Notes: a model not told the origin generated them from the sequence alone. 64,000 nt of DNA from Myrmaecium sp. VS I D KN 1 (GCA_019775845.1 JADQAV010000020.1:682001-746000), one strand, 5' to 3'. Shown: positions 1 to 12,895, counted from the stretch's first letter. Made by a program: numbers and translations.

Positions 1-1504
1 ATTCTTTACATATTTTTTTCTTCCTTTTCCTCTCGCCTGAGAACAAAAAGGTGGAAACATACGTTCGGCATCCCAAGATCTCCCAAGTTATCTCGCAACC
101 TGTCATTTTCATGCTCAAGTTGAATGGTTGTTCCCAGCTTTTGTTTTTGCTTGGTCACAGTCCATGATTTCCGTATGTAAGAGGGAGCGTGGAAGTGTGC
201 CTGAGGCCATCCACCATCATCAATCCGCCGCGGTCATGCTTTCCAGGTTCTTGGCAGCCACCACCGGACGACACTCCATGCCATTCCCCTTTCTTTGCCG
301 TCGACGGTAGGTGTACCTTCTTACTTTTCCAGTCTTGCTCCCTACCTATGGTGCTTTTTGGTGAGGCACACACATGCAGCCGTTATCTCTGCTCTTTAGG
401 TAGATTAGTCTTGAGGGAGGGAGTCGTTCGTGTTCCGTGTGCATTTCGTCGTCTTTCGGTTTTCTCTTCGTTTGGTCTTCTGTGGGTGACTTGGTTGTTG
501 GCGATGTCGTCGTCGCCGTCGTCGTAGCTGCGGTGTTATACTGGGGGAGGTAGGTTGTATTGTGCTTGGTTTCTTCTTTTGATCAGTTGTCATGATAGGT
601 CATGTCCGTCTTAGTCTGTCTGTCTTCGCTCTCTCTCTATCTCTTTCTCACTTATGGAATTCTTCCCTATGGGACCGTGTTGTCCCCGATGTCATACGTT
701 CAATTTCTAGGCCACTGTTTGCTTGAGCGTTAGAGTCCGTGGCCTGTGTCGTCATCATGTTTCCTTGCTTTTCTTCCACGTCCTCTCTTGAGGGTTCTTA
801 TGTGCGTTGCGGTCGTATTGCTTGAACGTCAAGCACTTCTATCATCAGCTCTGCTTGGGAAGGTATATCATCCTTTCCTTTTCTGCGAGAGTCTTATGTG
901 TCCGTCCCTGCGGTTATATAAGGAAGGGGAGACGGCTCCTATTAAAGTCATTCCTCATCTTCAGTCTATATATATCTATAATCGTGTCATAAAATTGGAA
1001 CTACTCTCTTACATTTCAGTTGCCTTTATCTGCGGTTTCCATCTGGTTGCCGTTGAAGCGATGAGGGCGCAGGCCGTCCGGCTCGATTTTCTCGACGGTT
1101 TCCATATGAATGTCAACTGCCTCAACATGACAGACTGCCTCAACGTCCGCAAAAAGCTGCATTGCCTTCACCATGAGGCAAACGAATCTCTTGGCACGCG
1201 TCTTCAAAACCGCCGAACCGTCGTTGCTGAAGCTTGACCTTCTTCTTCACCTCACAGCAGTCTTGTTGATAGCACCAAAAGCACAATCAGCACGACTGAA
1301 CGACATTCGAAAAGCCACGAGCAATTCTTCCTCCTTCCCTTTACCAACAGCTTCCGTCTTCCTTCGTGACCAACAGCGTCGCCAGCAACAGCTTTCTTCG
1401 ACCGACACGTCACTTCATCCCAAGCAAACAGGTACGATTGCATCTGCAATGACGACTTTCCATACGCATCTTCTAACCCTCACAGAAGCTTCTCATCTTA
1501 TAAA
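1..1504. other. Non-coding stretch with probable 5' leader of the 1505 gene
   Basis: No convincing coding sequence is visible; open frames on both strands are short, overlap each other and look random. The first 40 bases are pyrimidine-rich. A TATA-like ttatataagg lies near 914-923. The last part looks like the leader of the next gene. It contains a probable 5'UTR intron at about 1432-1485, with donor GTACGA, branch site CTAAC at 1473-1477 and acceptor ACAG. Confidence 0.5.
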
Positions 1505-2486
1505 ATGGCCGTACTCAAGTACACCGCCCGTCGTTCGGCGCAAGTCGCCCGAGACATCGCCCGTCGGATGGAGGTCGTCAAGCTGCCGGCCGTCTACTCA
1601 ATGATCCCCAGCGCCAGCCCGGAGCGGCTGCGCGCCATCAGCACCGCCGCGCGGATGGACGTGAAGGCGAACAAGACGCCGAAGAAGGCGAGCGTGCAGG
1701 TCAAGTTGAACTTCCTCAACTTGGCCGGGACCAAGGTCTACAAGCCGACGGCGCAGAGGGTGTTTGGTAAGCTTCTTCCGTCTCCGTCTCCGTTCGCCGG
1801 AGCCTTGTCTGCCTGCGTTCTTTATGTTCGCGCTGACGGATGATGAAGGCTTGATTGCCAAAGTCCTCTCGTCGAGGTTGCGGGCGAAGAGGCTGGAAGA
1901 GAAGGGCATGCGGATGGAGGGGGTAGAGGCGACAAGCGTACGTCCTTTCGCCAACCACCCGGTCTTGCATCCTCTAACATATCCTCCAGCCTACCCCGAC
2001 GCATGCTCCCGTCCCACCCGCGGCAGCGGTCGTCGCGTCCTCGTCGAAGAAACCGACTTGGACGGTAGTGTCTTGCCTCGGCAAGCACCGCTTCGACGAC
2101 GAAGACGCCGACGACACGGTGACGCGGTCACCAAAATACCTCAAGAAGGCCGACGGCTGCAACGTCGTGCCTGCCCGCTCTCCTCCTCCTCCTCCTCCTC
2201 CTCCACCACCGCAGCACCTCCGGCTCAGCCAGCTCGGCGAGCTCAGCATGATGTGAGTAACCCACCTTACCCTCCCGGCTCACCTTAACCCTATATATCA
2301 AGACATTCAAAAAGACCCCTCCCACTGACTCTCTTCCCCCTCTCCAGGCGTTGGAAAAACAACCGGCACACGAGCTACAACGGCCGTCGCGAGATGCAGC
2401 GCGGGAGCTGGCTGGTCGCGCACGCGCACCTCCAGCTCTGCGAGAGGCTCTCCGGCCCCATCGGTGCTTGGTTTGGTGCGTGCTGA
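1505..2486 (+). CDS. Hypothetical protein, four exons, about 250 aa
   Basis: I do not recognise this family. Four exons join in frame: 1505-1766, 1849-1937, 1990-2252 and 2348-2486. The introns have donors GTAAGC, GTACGT and GTGAGT; a CTGAC and a CTAAC branch sequence are visible in the first two. The total of 753 nt encodes 250 residues. The N-terminal third is basic and probably helical (MAVLKYTARRSAQVARDIAR). The middle has a ten-proline run encoded by CCT repeats, and the C-terminal exon is rich in Arg, Trp and His (RWKNNRHTSYNGRREMQRGS). The basic start could be a mitochondrial presequence or a nucleic-acid-binding segment, but nothing decides between them. The ATG follows a clean leader and the frame is closed upstream. 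Confidence 0.6.
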
Positions 2487-3373
2487 GTGAGCCGTCGTGG
2501 CCTCTCCCTCTTTTCGCCTTCGCTTCTGCTGTCTCTGCTGATGCGGGTCGTTGTGGAGGTGTTATATATATATACTTCTTTTTCTGGAGGGGGAGATGGG
2601 GTCGTGGAGGACCTTGCGAGGAGCGAGAGCAGTTCTGCCGTGGTGTTTCTGACGGAGCTTTTCTTTTTTTTCTTTCCTTTGTCCTTCCTTTGTTTTTTCT
2701 TATTGTTTTCCTTTCTGGAGTTTTGGAGTTTCGGCGTTTTGGGTGTTTGTCATTCTTGCTTTTTCTTTTTCTTTTTCTTTCTTGCTTTCCTTACATCGGC
2801 CCTCGTCCGGCCTGGTCTTGCGTGGGTTTCGAGATACTTAGCTAGTTTATCAAAAGTTTTTCTCTCTTTCTCGGTTTTACGCAATGGCTGGAGGTGGTTA
2901 TATGCACGGGATGTCTGAAGATCAGGGCTTAATTTGGGTCAGTCTTAGCTCTAGGATTGGGGTTTATGAGGATTATGATGGTGAGTTTCTGAAGCTTTGT
3001 GGTATAGTAAGGAGCCGCGCTTACCATTTTCTGTAGGCTGTAGCTTGTGCCCCTATCCACGGAACATTTGCTGCTGGAGGAGCAGAAGGCTCTGGCGTGC
3101 AGTCGTTTATCTCGATATGTATATGTATTTCACGAAGTACGTGTTTGTCTACAATAAAAGATCTAGTTTAGGATGCACAAAGCTAAAGGATTGCACTGTC
3201 TTTTCTTACATAACTAGCCTTTGTTATAAGCAAGATGGTCCTTATACTTCCGACATATGACAGAGGTGCCAGGTACACCTATTCCCACAAGAGGAACGCC
3301 GTATGCCTTGTCACCTGAGATGCCACAAGTACCTTCCAGCTCGACCAGTCCCAAAGCCCCTAGGAATAGTGGC
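2487..3373. other. Convergent 3' intergenic region
   Basis: This lies between the 3' ends of two convergent genes. It holds T-rich and TTTC-repeat tracts around 2655-2790 that fit 3' processing regions. I see no gene here. Confidence 0.5.
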
Positions 3374-4161
3374 TCAATCCCTCTTAGCTTTCGCCAACTT
3401 TCCTTCGATCACATCGACATCAACCCCCTCATCAAGCTGGGTCAGCATCCGACGAATCGTCACCTTCCCCTTTTCCGCCGCATACTCCACGATCTTATCC
3501 TCCGCGAACTTATCCGCCCCGTTCCCCAGCGGGTACTCAGCCAACACGAAGCCGGCCGCAAACATGTCACCCTCGAGCATGACGTTCAGCAGCGCGCGAA
3601 GCCAGTCGCGACGGTCGGTGAACTGAAGCTGCATGCACTGCTCCAGCGTCGTCGCCGAAGCGCCCGTCGCCACGAAGGCGCGGTCGAGAGGCGCTGATGG
3701 GCGAGGGTTAGCGAGCGTGGGCGCCATGAGAGGATCCTGGTGAGCTTACGGGGCATGCTGCGGTCTTTCTTGCCGTCAGGAGTTGGTGCCTTGCTTGGAG
3801 ATCCGATCTGGGCTTCCTCGTCGAGATCCGGGTCCACTGCGTTCCCCTGGTTAGCCTCCCGGGACTTCATTTCCTCTTCCTGAATCACGGCTAGAGGCTG
3901 GATGAGAGACCACGTCTGTTTTGACTGGCGATACGTCTCGGTTGGGTACACGGAAGAAGCGCTGCTGAGGCGCCAGGAGTCTGGAATGGGGTGGGATTGG
4001 CGTCGGTACGTACTTCTAACGGCCTCGTCACCGGCGGTGAGGGGCTCGGCCATGCGGGCCTCGTGCTCGGGGGCGATCAGGTCGATGTACTCCTGCGCGA
4101 GGGAAGAGTGGGTGCCTCCGGAGAGAAGGGCGTTCTTGGAGGGTGATCCGGATTCTGACAT
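3374..4161 (-). CDS. Hypothetical protein, two exons, 243 aa
   Basis: Exon 1 (4161-3750) and exon 2 (3693-3374) are joined by a 56-nt intron with donor GTAAGC, branch GCTAACC and acceptor ATCAG; the phase-1 junction restores an open frame. The N-terminal half is Ser-rich and probably disordered. The C-terminal part of about 100 residues is compact and helical (LEQCMQLQFTDRRDWLRALL, then DVDVIEGKLAKAKRD) and is likely the conserved core. I do not recognise the family. A second short intron inside exon 1 near 4010 (GTACGT) is possible but not needed. Confidence 0.6.
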
Positions 4162-5498
4162 GGTGGCGGGTCGAAAGTGGACTTTGAACGAGGGTTGTAT
4201 TGGGAGAGGTCCTTGTCCGTAGAGATCGAGCGTTGATGTCTTGGAGTGGGAAGTTGCTCCAGCTTCGATATTTTGAGATAATTATGGACGAGAGCCATCG
4301 GTGACTGGAGGCGCTAGCTCCCAAGGCGATGTGCACTTGAGGTTGCAGATGCAAGAGGGTACATTCACATATCGAAGTGAATGAGAAATCCCCCCGCAAT
4401 ATGGAGGGGATATCAAGAACCGTGATCTGGAGGGAACACACAGTCTCCGTTAGCACCACCTCGAATGATACCTTGGCTTTCACATCTTATGGCAACCAGG
4501 TAACATGCTGTCGGTTCGCACTGCTTTAGCAGAATCAGTATTATCGAGTGAGGGGAAAAGGTCGAGCACCCACCGAATCATGAGTAACTTTTATCGTGGG
4601 CTGTGGCGAGGAAGGAGACAAGAGAGGAAGACTTGCGGCCAGGGATTGCAGTCCATGTCAAGGGAAGCGAGCAAGCCGATCACGAGCCCGGTTCCAAGCC
4701 CGTAAGAACATTCGGGGTTGAACGTACTCTGACAATGTTAGGTAATCACGTCGTGATTTACTTTAGCATGGTTTGAAGACCAGATGGGGATTTTGACAGC
4801 TTTGTTAAGCTGATGTTGGTGACAAGAGTGCGTAAGTCAACGGCTTGGCAAGATGTCTTTTGGATTGGGGGGAATGCTTCCTCAACGACGTAGCCGTGCC
4901 GATGAGGCTCCGTAGGCGCGTAAGGCAGCAAATGGATGACTGACGAGACTCTGAGCCAGATGGCTATATATGATCACCCATTGAAAGAAAGCGAGTATCT
5001 AGAGAGAAGATGAAGCATCTGACGAGCATCAGCCCCTTTCAAAGAGGTAACTAGGTGCGTTCGCTATGTGGTATGGGAATGGCTCTCACATGATTCCACG
5101 CCTGTGGGTGGTGCTACGAGGATGATGGACACAGGAGTTTGAATCTAAAGCCTAGTCGTCAAGTGAAAAACATCTTGAGTACGCAGAAACTATACCTAGC
5201 AATCAATGAGGATTCGATGAAATAGTGTTATATTAAGGGCTTGTCTACTTTGACGTCCCAAGGCAATCACTATAGCATTGTCAAAGCTCAATAGATCAAG
5301 TTCAAAGCAAATAGGAGGAATGAATTATTATATTAGTACTACTCAAGTCTTGATAGTCCCCAAGAGACGGCTTCTAGAAGCACATGTATTCTTCCCCAGA
5401 TGATCATGATCAGGAAATTCTTCGCACAACAAAGGTCATGGATATAGGAAGCTCATAAGAAGAGCAATCGGAAGACTCCCAAGATACACTTAGGGGAC
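4162..5498. other. Intergenic region
   Basis: About 1.3 kb without a supportable gene. Open frames are short and overlap on both strands. It contains the upstream region of the minus-strand gene ending at 3374 and the 3' flank of the minus-strand gene at 5499-6665. Confidence 0.5.
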
Positions 5499-6665
5499 TC
5501 AGTTCTTCAGCTTGCGGAAGCTCAGCTTGCTCCCCAAGCTCTTGACCCAGCTCGAGACCCTCATGCGACGGGTCATCAAGTGGTTGCCGACTTCAGGAGC
5601 GACAGAAGACTTGGCTAGATAGTATTCGCGATCACCGCTGTGCGAGCGTGGATAAGGGCTCTGAGTCTGCTTCCTGTGTCCGTGGTGAGGCCTCGTATGG
5701 GCTGAAGACATTTCAGAGAAGCTGACTTTGTCCTGGTGGTGTCCAACACCTGCAAGAGCCATGGTGTAGCGAGCCTCCTGCTCCAGGTGAGAGTTGGCAG
5801 GCGATGATGCCAGACCGGGCATGGAGATGATGCGGGTTGGACGAAGCTCCGCATCAGGGGAAGCCATGAGCGGCGAGGTCATGGTAGGGTCGTCCAAGGT
5901 AAGCCTGGTAGTGTCAAGAGTAACTCCATGTTGTTTGTTGAGGTCACGAATCCGGTTGGTGTTTTCTTCAGCGTTGATGCCATCCAAAACACCACTCTTG
6001 CGCTTTGGACTCTGAACATTGACTTCGGTGGGCATGGCCATGCTGATCCTCAGCCTCTTAGCCAGTACCACTTCGAATGCCTCAAGATAGGATTCTTCCT
6101 TGTTATCAGTCGATGCTTCGTGAACGCTTGAGGTTGCGGAAACACTTGTCAGACTCAATGTTTGCGCTGGGGAAGATTTCGACGGAGATATGAGTGTTTC
6201 CTTGTTTGCATCGCGCAGTCCTTCGTTGTCCAGTGCGAGCTCGTTCGCATCAGGCTGAGCCTCGCCATCAGTATCGTCGGGCTCCGTGGCCGTCACTTTC
6301 TCGTACCAACGCTTCTGAACTAGATCGAAGGTAAGAGTGGAGTGACGCTTTGCAGAATGTGCTTCAGTCTTCTTGGATTCAAGAGCTTGCAAGACATAAG
6401 GGTCGATCTGGTACTGAACTCCGTGCTGGTCTTCGCTGTCGGGCAGGGACGCACGCATCTGCACGCTGGACCATAGCTGTGAGAAGCGGAAGTCATGTCC
6501 GTCATCTTTCTCGAATGAGAACTTCCGGTGCAACGAAACTGGAGTGGTTCCCTGAGTAGCAGCAGTCTGATGTAAGGTTTGATCGAGCGTAGCATTCTCG
6601 CCAGCTGAAGTGTCAGGCTGAGAAAGGACTCCCAGTGCACTCGCATGGCGGTTGGAAGCGGACAT
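5499..6665 (-). CDS. Orphan SFE-motif protein A, 388 aa
   Basis: Single-exon gene, mostly disordered and acidic/Ser-rich. Two short motifs stand out. An N-terminal RKFSFE at residues 47-52 is followed by an acidic stretch and FRF. A C-terminal basic amphipathic segment (about 367-388) contains WVKSLGSKL. Both motifs recur in the proteins at 7955-9112 and 35813-37648, so I treat the three as one divergent family. The R-K-F-S core also resembles a basophilic kinase (PKA/AGC) site. A TATA-like box (TATTTAAG on the minus strand, 6799-6806) lies about 135 bp before the ATG. The start is the first ATG of the long frame. Function unknown; membrane association through the C-terminal helix is inference. 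Confidence 0.75.
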   Translation of the reverse strand: MSASNRHASALGVLSQPDTSAGENATLDQTLHQTAATQGTTPVSLHRKFSFEKDDGHDFRFSQLWSSVQMRASLPDSEDQHGVQYQIDPYVLQALESKKTEAHSAKRHSTLTFDLVQKRWYEKVTATEPDDTDGEAQPDANELALDNEGLRDANKETLISPSKSSPAQTLSLTSVSATSSVHEASTDNKEESYLEAFEVVLAKRLRISMAMPTEVNVQSPKRKSGVLDGINAEENTNRIRDLNKQHGVTLDTTRLTLDDPTMTSPLMASPDAELRPTRIISMPGLASSPANSHLEQEARYTMALAGVGHHQDKVSFSEMSSAHTRPHHGHRKQTQSPYPRSHSGDREYYLAKSSVAPEVGNHLMTRRMRVSSWVKSLGSKLSFRKLKN

Positions 6666-6798
6666 CTTTGCTTCTGTGTAGGATTGGTGATAGGGAGAAG
6701 AAAGAAGTCGAAGGGATTGAGGAAGTTGACTTTTGGAGTGGTTCAGGTCAGGTCAGAAGAGTTGGAGGTAAAAGTGATGGTTCTGGCCGGACTGCCCT

Positions 6799-6806
6799 CT
6801 TAAATA
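6799..6806 (-). promoter_or_regulatory. TATA-like box of SFE protein A
   Basis: The minus strand reads TATTTAAG about 135 bp upstream of the ATG at 6665, a spacing repeated at several other orphan genes in the window. Confidence 0.4.
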
Positions 6807-7171
6807 GATATTGGGTTGAAGCAGCGCAAGGCGTAGGATGTGAATGACCAAAACACAGTAACTGATTCAATGTCCAACAGCTACAGGAGCAAGGCGCGTC
6901 AGACTGTTTTGATTTCACAACCTCAATAACATAAAATGATAAGTAGTAACGTGACCTGGTCTATATACACACCCCTTAGAAATCATGAATGCATATATTC
7001 ACAAGAAGTGTTCAGTATGCGTGCCAGCTGCGAGGTAAATTCTTTCTCATAGACGGTGTAGGTCTCATTATCTGATTTTTGGGCATTCCGGTAAGCGTAT
7101 AAGCTGAGAGGTGAATTCTCCATTCTAGATGGTCTACGTTCAGTTGTTGAACTTTGCAGTTTCCGTGCATA

Positions 7172-7390
7172 TCAGCGTCGTCCCGTTATGTATTTGTCGC
7201 ACCCATGCATATGGACCGCCGCGTCTGAGTTGACCATCACGAATGCCTGCAGTTTCTGCTGAGCCAGACCATGAAGGCCAGAGCCTACGGGTTTCCGATC
7301 AAAGTCATCATAGTCGAATGGAAATGATATCGCATTCCCCAAGATGATCATGTAGATGAAAGCAAGAAGTGAGATCAAGTGAAGATTCAT
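7172..7390 (-). CDS. Small secreted protein candidate, 72 aa
   Basis: The ATG at 7390 gives a classical signal peptide: MNLHLISLLAFIYMIILGNA, with a hydrophobic core at residues 4-16 and an A/S cleavage context after NA. The mature peptide of about 50 residues begins SFPFDYDDFDRKPVG and has a single cysteine near the end. A frame with an ATG 13 codons upstream exists but would bury the signal, so I prefer the internal start. A TATATATATA run at 7532-7542 lies about 145 bp upstream. Size and signal fit a small secreted protein or effector-like peptide. The lack of cysteine pairs argues against the usual disulfide-rich effector type. No homologue recognised. Confidence 0.45.
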   Translation of the reverse strand: MNLHLISLLAFIYMIILGNAISFPFDYDDFDRKPVGSGLHGLAQQKLQAFVMVNSDAAVHMHGCDKYITGRR

Positions 7391-7531
7391 GATGAGTTTC
7401 AAATAGTAGGAATAAATAATCATTATCATTATCTCAATGAATACGATGTTCTGACGCTATTCAACAAGTGCCTCGGAAAAGAATCCCGAAGGACGACGCG
7501 AGGAACTCCTGAAATCAGAATTACCCACAGG

Positions 7532-7542
7532 ATATATATATA
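7532..7542 (-). promoter_or_regulatory. TATA box of the small secreted protein gene
   Basis: An alternating TA run reads TATATATATA on both strands. It lies about 145 bp upstream of the minus-strand ATG at 7390. Confidence 0.4.
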
Positions 7543-7954
7543 CATGTGTTTCTTTTCCATTCCTCGACTTCCGTAATAATGGCATGCACCTATCAGTGAC
7601 ACTATACACCTATTTCCTACACCGAGACATCAATCCCTTGTGAGCTTTCCACTTTTAATATCCCTCCATCCAACCCTATCCTACCGTTTCCATCCATTAT
7701 CCAGTCCCTCCATATCCATTACCTCGTCCCTTACCCCAGTATATCCAAACTCTTCAGTATTCTATCGTACCATAACTCCTGCAGCCTATCGTGTTCCAAC
7801 ACCGGCCCATCCCTTATCCCGTTGTATCCGTATTCTCCATCATCCTACCGTACTGTAGCCCCATCAGTCCATCGCGAACCAAGACAACCTTCTCCCATTA
7901 ATCTCATCAACCCATCACCATGCCATACTCCCACACACGATCCTATCCACTCAC

Positions 7955-9112
7955 CTAGAACAGCCCACAAGCCATCTTCCTACCAAGCATCTTTAGACGG
8001 TCCTTGCAGCGAACACGCAATCCCCTCTTCTCCTTGACCTCGCATCCAAACTCATCATATCCCGGCTCCCCAACCTCAACCTCCCTCAGCCTCTCCTCCC
8101 AAAAACCCGGCAGCACACCAGGCAAAGGGGACTCAGGCCGCACCCTCCTACCCGTCGGCGTCGTGACAACAATCCTCGGAATAGGCGGAGCCTTGTCATG
8201 ATGAGAACAACTCTTGCGCTTCTCCACCGGCGACGGAGCGGTGACTTCGGGAGGAGCAATAGCAGTAGCACCAGGCTTCTGCGCTCCCTTGATCAACTCG
8301 ACGTCTTCCGCGGCTTGCTTTTCCTCGATGATGGCGAGGAGGGTTTTGGTTTTGGCCTTTTGGAGCTTGCGAGGGGTGCGTGCTGTTTCGGGGCTGAGGT
8401 AGGCTTGCGTGGGTGCCACGAGCGAGATGGGCGTGCTGCAGGTGGGGCGCCGCTGGTGGGTGTATTGCTGCTGACGCTGAGCGCTGGGGGCGCGGTAGCG
8501 CTTCTGTGATTGAGGGAGAAGGTTGTAGCTTCCGTTGGGCTTGGAAGATGGGGATCCCATGTCCACCTGAGAAACTGGAGAAGGCGCCGAAGGAGATTGG
8601 GTCGGTGGCGATGGTGGAAGAGTTACTGCGGGTGCTGGAGCAGCAACATCGACAGTGGGGAGGGCAGTCGCATTCTCCGGGTTGGCATCGGAAGAAGTGA
8701 TAGTGCTGGAGCGACGCTTGTGCATGCAGACCTCTTCTTCGAGCTCGCGAGCCTTGCGCAAGCGGATGGATTGCGTCTCAGCCAGTTGCTTCTTGACATG
8801 TTCGCGTGCAGAAATCGCCGGTGGAGCATTCTGCTGCTCCTTCGCAAGGGCATGCGCTTCGTGAACGCGCTGCTCGATGGCGGAGAACGTGACGTTGGGG
8901 TTGGCACAGTGGGCCTTGCGAGTGTCGTCAATGTCGATATTGATCTTGTCATCCTCAGCTTCAAAGGAGAATCGGCGTGCAAGCTGGTGGCCATGGTTGC
9001 CCTCTTCAAAGTCATTGCCCCGACCAAGGTTGGAGTATCTGATAGCTGGCATTTTGTTGCCATATGAGGTGGCCGCCGTGTGCGGTTGGAAAGATGCTGT
9101 TTGAGCGGACAT
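7955..9112 (-). CDS. Orphan SFE-motif protein B, 385 aa
   Basis: Single exon. The N-terminal motif RRFSFE is at residues 46-51, almost exactly where protein A has RKFSFE, and is followed by an acidic stretch and INID. A helical, charged middle (about 75-130: REHVKKQLAETQSIRLRKAR) may form a coiled coil, followed by a Pro/Ser-rich linker. Near the C-terminus are PGFWEERL and a basic tail RLKMLGRKM (372-380), matching protein A in K-x-L-G-x-K and in distance from the end. R-R-F-S is a good PKA-type site. The gene shares orientation with protein A, 1.3 kb away, so old tandem duplication with strong divergence is possible. Function unknown. Confidence 0.75.
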   Translation of the reverse strand: MSAQTASFQPHTAATSYGNKMPAIRYSNLGRGNDFEEGNHGHQLARRFSFEAEDDKINIDIDDTRKAHCANPNVTFSAIEQRVHEAHALAKEQQNAPPAISAREHVKKQLAETQSIRLRKARELEEEVCMHKRRSSTITSSDANPENATALPTVDVAAPAPAVTLPPSPPTQSPSAPSPVSQVDMGSPSSKPNGSYNLLPQSQKRYRAPSAQRQQQYTHQRRPTCSTPISLVAPTQAYLSPETARTPRKLQKAKTKTLLAIIEEKQAAEDVELIKGAQKPGATAIAPPEVTAPSPVEKRKSCSHHDKAPPIPRIVVTTPTGRRVRPESPLPGVLPGFWEERLREVEVGEPGYDEFGCEVKEKRGLRVRCKDRLKMLGRKMACGLF

Positions 9113-9960
9113 GTTGTCAAGACGAAGATGGTCTGACTTGGCAATCCGTTGTTTGACTGAGGAAGAGTTCGAAAGCGTGAAAATGATGAATTAGCACTGC
9201 CAGTTTCAAAGTTCCAGACAGGCTTTCGGGCGGTGGTATCGATGTAGAAGGATGGGACTGTCAGTAGGGCAGGGAAATGTTAAGTAGGCACAACAGATGA
9301 AGCGATGATAGCAAATGGTCGTCGAGTCTGCGCGCACAGCTTAGTGGAACTGTGACAGGATGCGTCGCAATATATGTACCCGGAATCGCGCACTAACAAT
9401 GCAGCTGCTCTTCTGTTCTGTTAAGTGAAACGTTCAGCGCATTGTTCAGGCTTCGTGCCCGCGCGAATCCCAAAGAGAACAGTGACGGTCGTGTCCAGTA
9501 GTCGCCGCGTCCGAAGTGTGGGAACCCAGTGACAATGTAAGTGGAAATAGTTGACATGTTTGCATGGACTCAGATGAAAAGATGGCCCATTTTCTGGGTG
9601 CCGTAAGCGATTGCGGTGAGCCCTCAGCAAAAGACGTTGAAGAGACCGAGACAATGTAAGTTCGCTCCACGTGATCCGGAAGGGGGACAACCCCCGCAAC
9701 GCATCACCGAGCTTATTGACTGCTCCTCAAATTCAATTCTGTATATTTCAAGACCGGAAACACTGAAGCCCGTCGTCACGAATTACAGAAAGAGAATGAA
9801 TTAGATAGTTGCATAGAGGAGTATATCGAATATTTAGCGAATCCGCAGTTTTCAAACCGGAAGAAAAGACAGGAAATCGACGTAAAATGATTGAGAGCAA
9901 AGTATCGCTGAGAAGACGACAGGGCCAAAGAAAACACTTCTACCGCCAACCTACCGGGCT
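9113..9960. other. Upstream region of SFE protein B
   Basis: About 850 bp without a supportable gene. It contains a weak TATA-like minus-strand sequence (CATATATT, near 9366-9376) and the 3' flank of the CaaX gene. Confidence 0.45.
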
Positions 9961-10512
9961 CTACATCACAACACACCCGGTTCCCTTCTTCTTCTTCCTC
10001 ATTCTCTTCAACTCCTCTTCCTTCGAGCCCAACGGCCTGGTTCGATTGTATGCCCCATATTCTTCGAACTCCTTCCTCTGCTTTTTGGGTACCTTGACTT
10101 CCTTGGCCTTCTTGGGCTTCACTGGATGCGTCTTCGGCGGTGGCGGAGGTGGGATCTTCCTGTCTCTGCCGCTCTGTGCCTTTCTCATCGGGACAGATGC
10201 AGGTGGTCTCGATGGCACTTTTGGAGCGGCAGAGGTCCAATGGATGCTCCCTGCCATACTCTTGACCTGTTGTCTCGGCACTGGATGCCTTACCCTTGGC
10301 TTACTCGGCCCGGGTTTTGAACGAGGTGGTTTGGGGAATTGCCCGAGTAAGAAATCGAGATCTGATTCTCCATGATCCCGACTGGAGGGCTTCCGGGAGC
10401 CAGCCATTGGTTGCTTGCGTCGGGGAACCGGAGGGAGAGGTTTGTTGTTATTGCCAGGACGAGCCGGGAGGGGCTTGTGCCGGTAATGGGCCGTGGTGGC
10501 GTTGTGAGCCAT
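9961..10512 (-). CDS. Proline-rich CaaX-box protein, 183 aa
   Basis: A small basic, proline-rich protein ending in KKKKGTGCVVM. Cys180 followed by V-V-M is a complete CaaX box. Met at the X position favours farnesylation, and the polybasic run before it resembles Ras-type plasma-membrane anchors. The N-terminus has two SH3-ligand-like cores, KPLPARP (residues 13-19) and KPLPPVPRR (24-32). The middle has a six-proline run. No GTPase or other enzymatic motif is present, so this is not a Ras protein. It reads as a lipid-anchored scaffold or adaptor, which is inference from motifs. A TATATATA box lies about 180 bp upstream at 10689-10696. Confidence 0.65.
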   Translation of the reverse strand: MAHNATTAHYRHKPLPARPGNNNKPLPPVPRRKQPMAGSRKPSSRDHGESDLDFLLGQFPKPPRSKPGPSKPRVRHPVPRQQVKSMAGSIHWTSAAPKVPSRPPASVPMRKAQSGRDRKIPPPPPPKTHPVKPKKAKEVKVPKKQRKEFEEYGAYNRTRPLGSKEEELKRMRKKKKGTGCVVM

Positions 10513-11302
10513 TTGTTAGTGTGATGGATGTAAGGTGATGCTGCGTATTTTGGACCTGGCATACAACCAGGTCGCCAAGTATCTCTGATTAAGATGATCT
10601 CTTGGTGATCCTCGTGATGTTGGGTATCGATGAAATTACGAGAAGAAAAAAAGAGGAAAAAAGACTAGCTGGACTGCGGAAAGAGTCGATATATATGTAA
10701 AAGCAGCGCTTCATTGAAGGCATGCTGGAGACTCTGAATGTTGACGAAGCAAATAAAGAAGACCACGATGGCTTGGACATAAGAAGGGAACAAATGAAAG
10801 ATAACCCTGTCAGTTGACAACTTATATCAAAGAACATTGTAACGCGGTTAGTACGATAGCAACAGCGCATGATTGTGCAGCAAAAGCGCAAGTGGACAGG
10901 AATGAACAGGAGTAGGCAACGGCGACTGTATGCCGATGGATATGTGACCCATCTTTGTGACTCTATGAGTATCGCGGACGTCAAGACAGCGGCGACCTAG
11001 GTGGCCTTCGGTGTGTTTTCCGGATGATCTTGGAAGATACGGATGGTGGAGGTGGAGAGGTTGGCCGAGACGATCCGGAGACGCAGAAGCTCAACTCCAG
11101 ATGGTCCGAGCTTTCGCGTTCGGAGATGCAAGCTTTGGCCAGCCCAAGTCCGTTTTCCATCGAACCTCACCCAACACCACGACCGCCGCATACGTTCCCT
11201 TCTCACTATACTTCGATAGGCCAATATCGCTGGATAGTCCTCTGCCACACCGATCTGTCTTCTGAACACGCCTACCTACCATTGCATCACCACTCGCCAG
11301 CG
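10513..11302. other. Divergent promoter region between the CaaX gene and RVB1
   Basis: The two genes are transcribed away from each other. The only clear element is TATATATA at 10689-10696, placed for the CaaX gene. No TATA box is evident before RVB1. Open frames in the stretch are short and unconvincing. Confidence 0.45.

Positions 11303-12895
<1,593 letters not shown>

Noticed and set aside
746-1237. 163-codon plus-strand frame
   Set aside because: Random-looking hydrophobic and Cys-rich composition, no splice continuity, and it overlaps the likely leader region of the 1505 gene.
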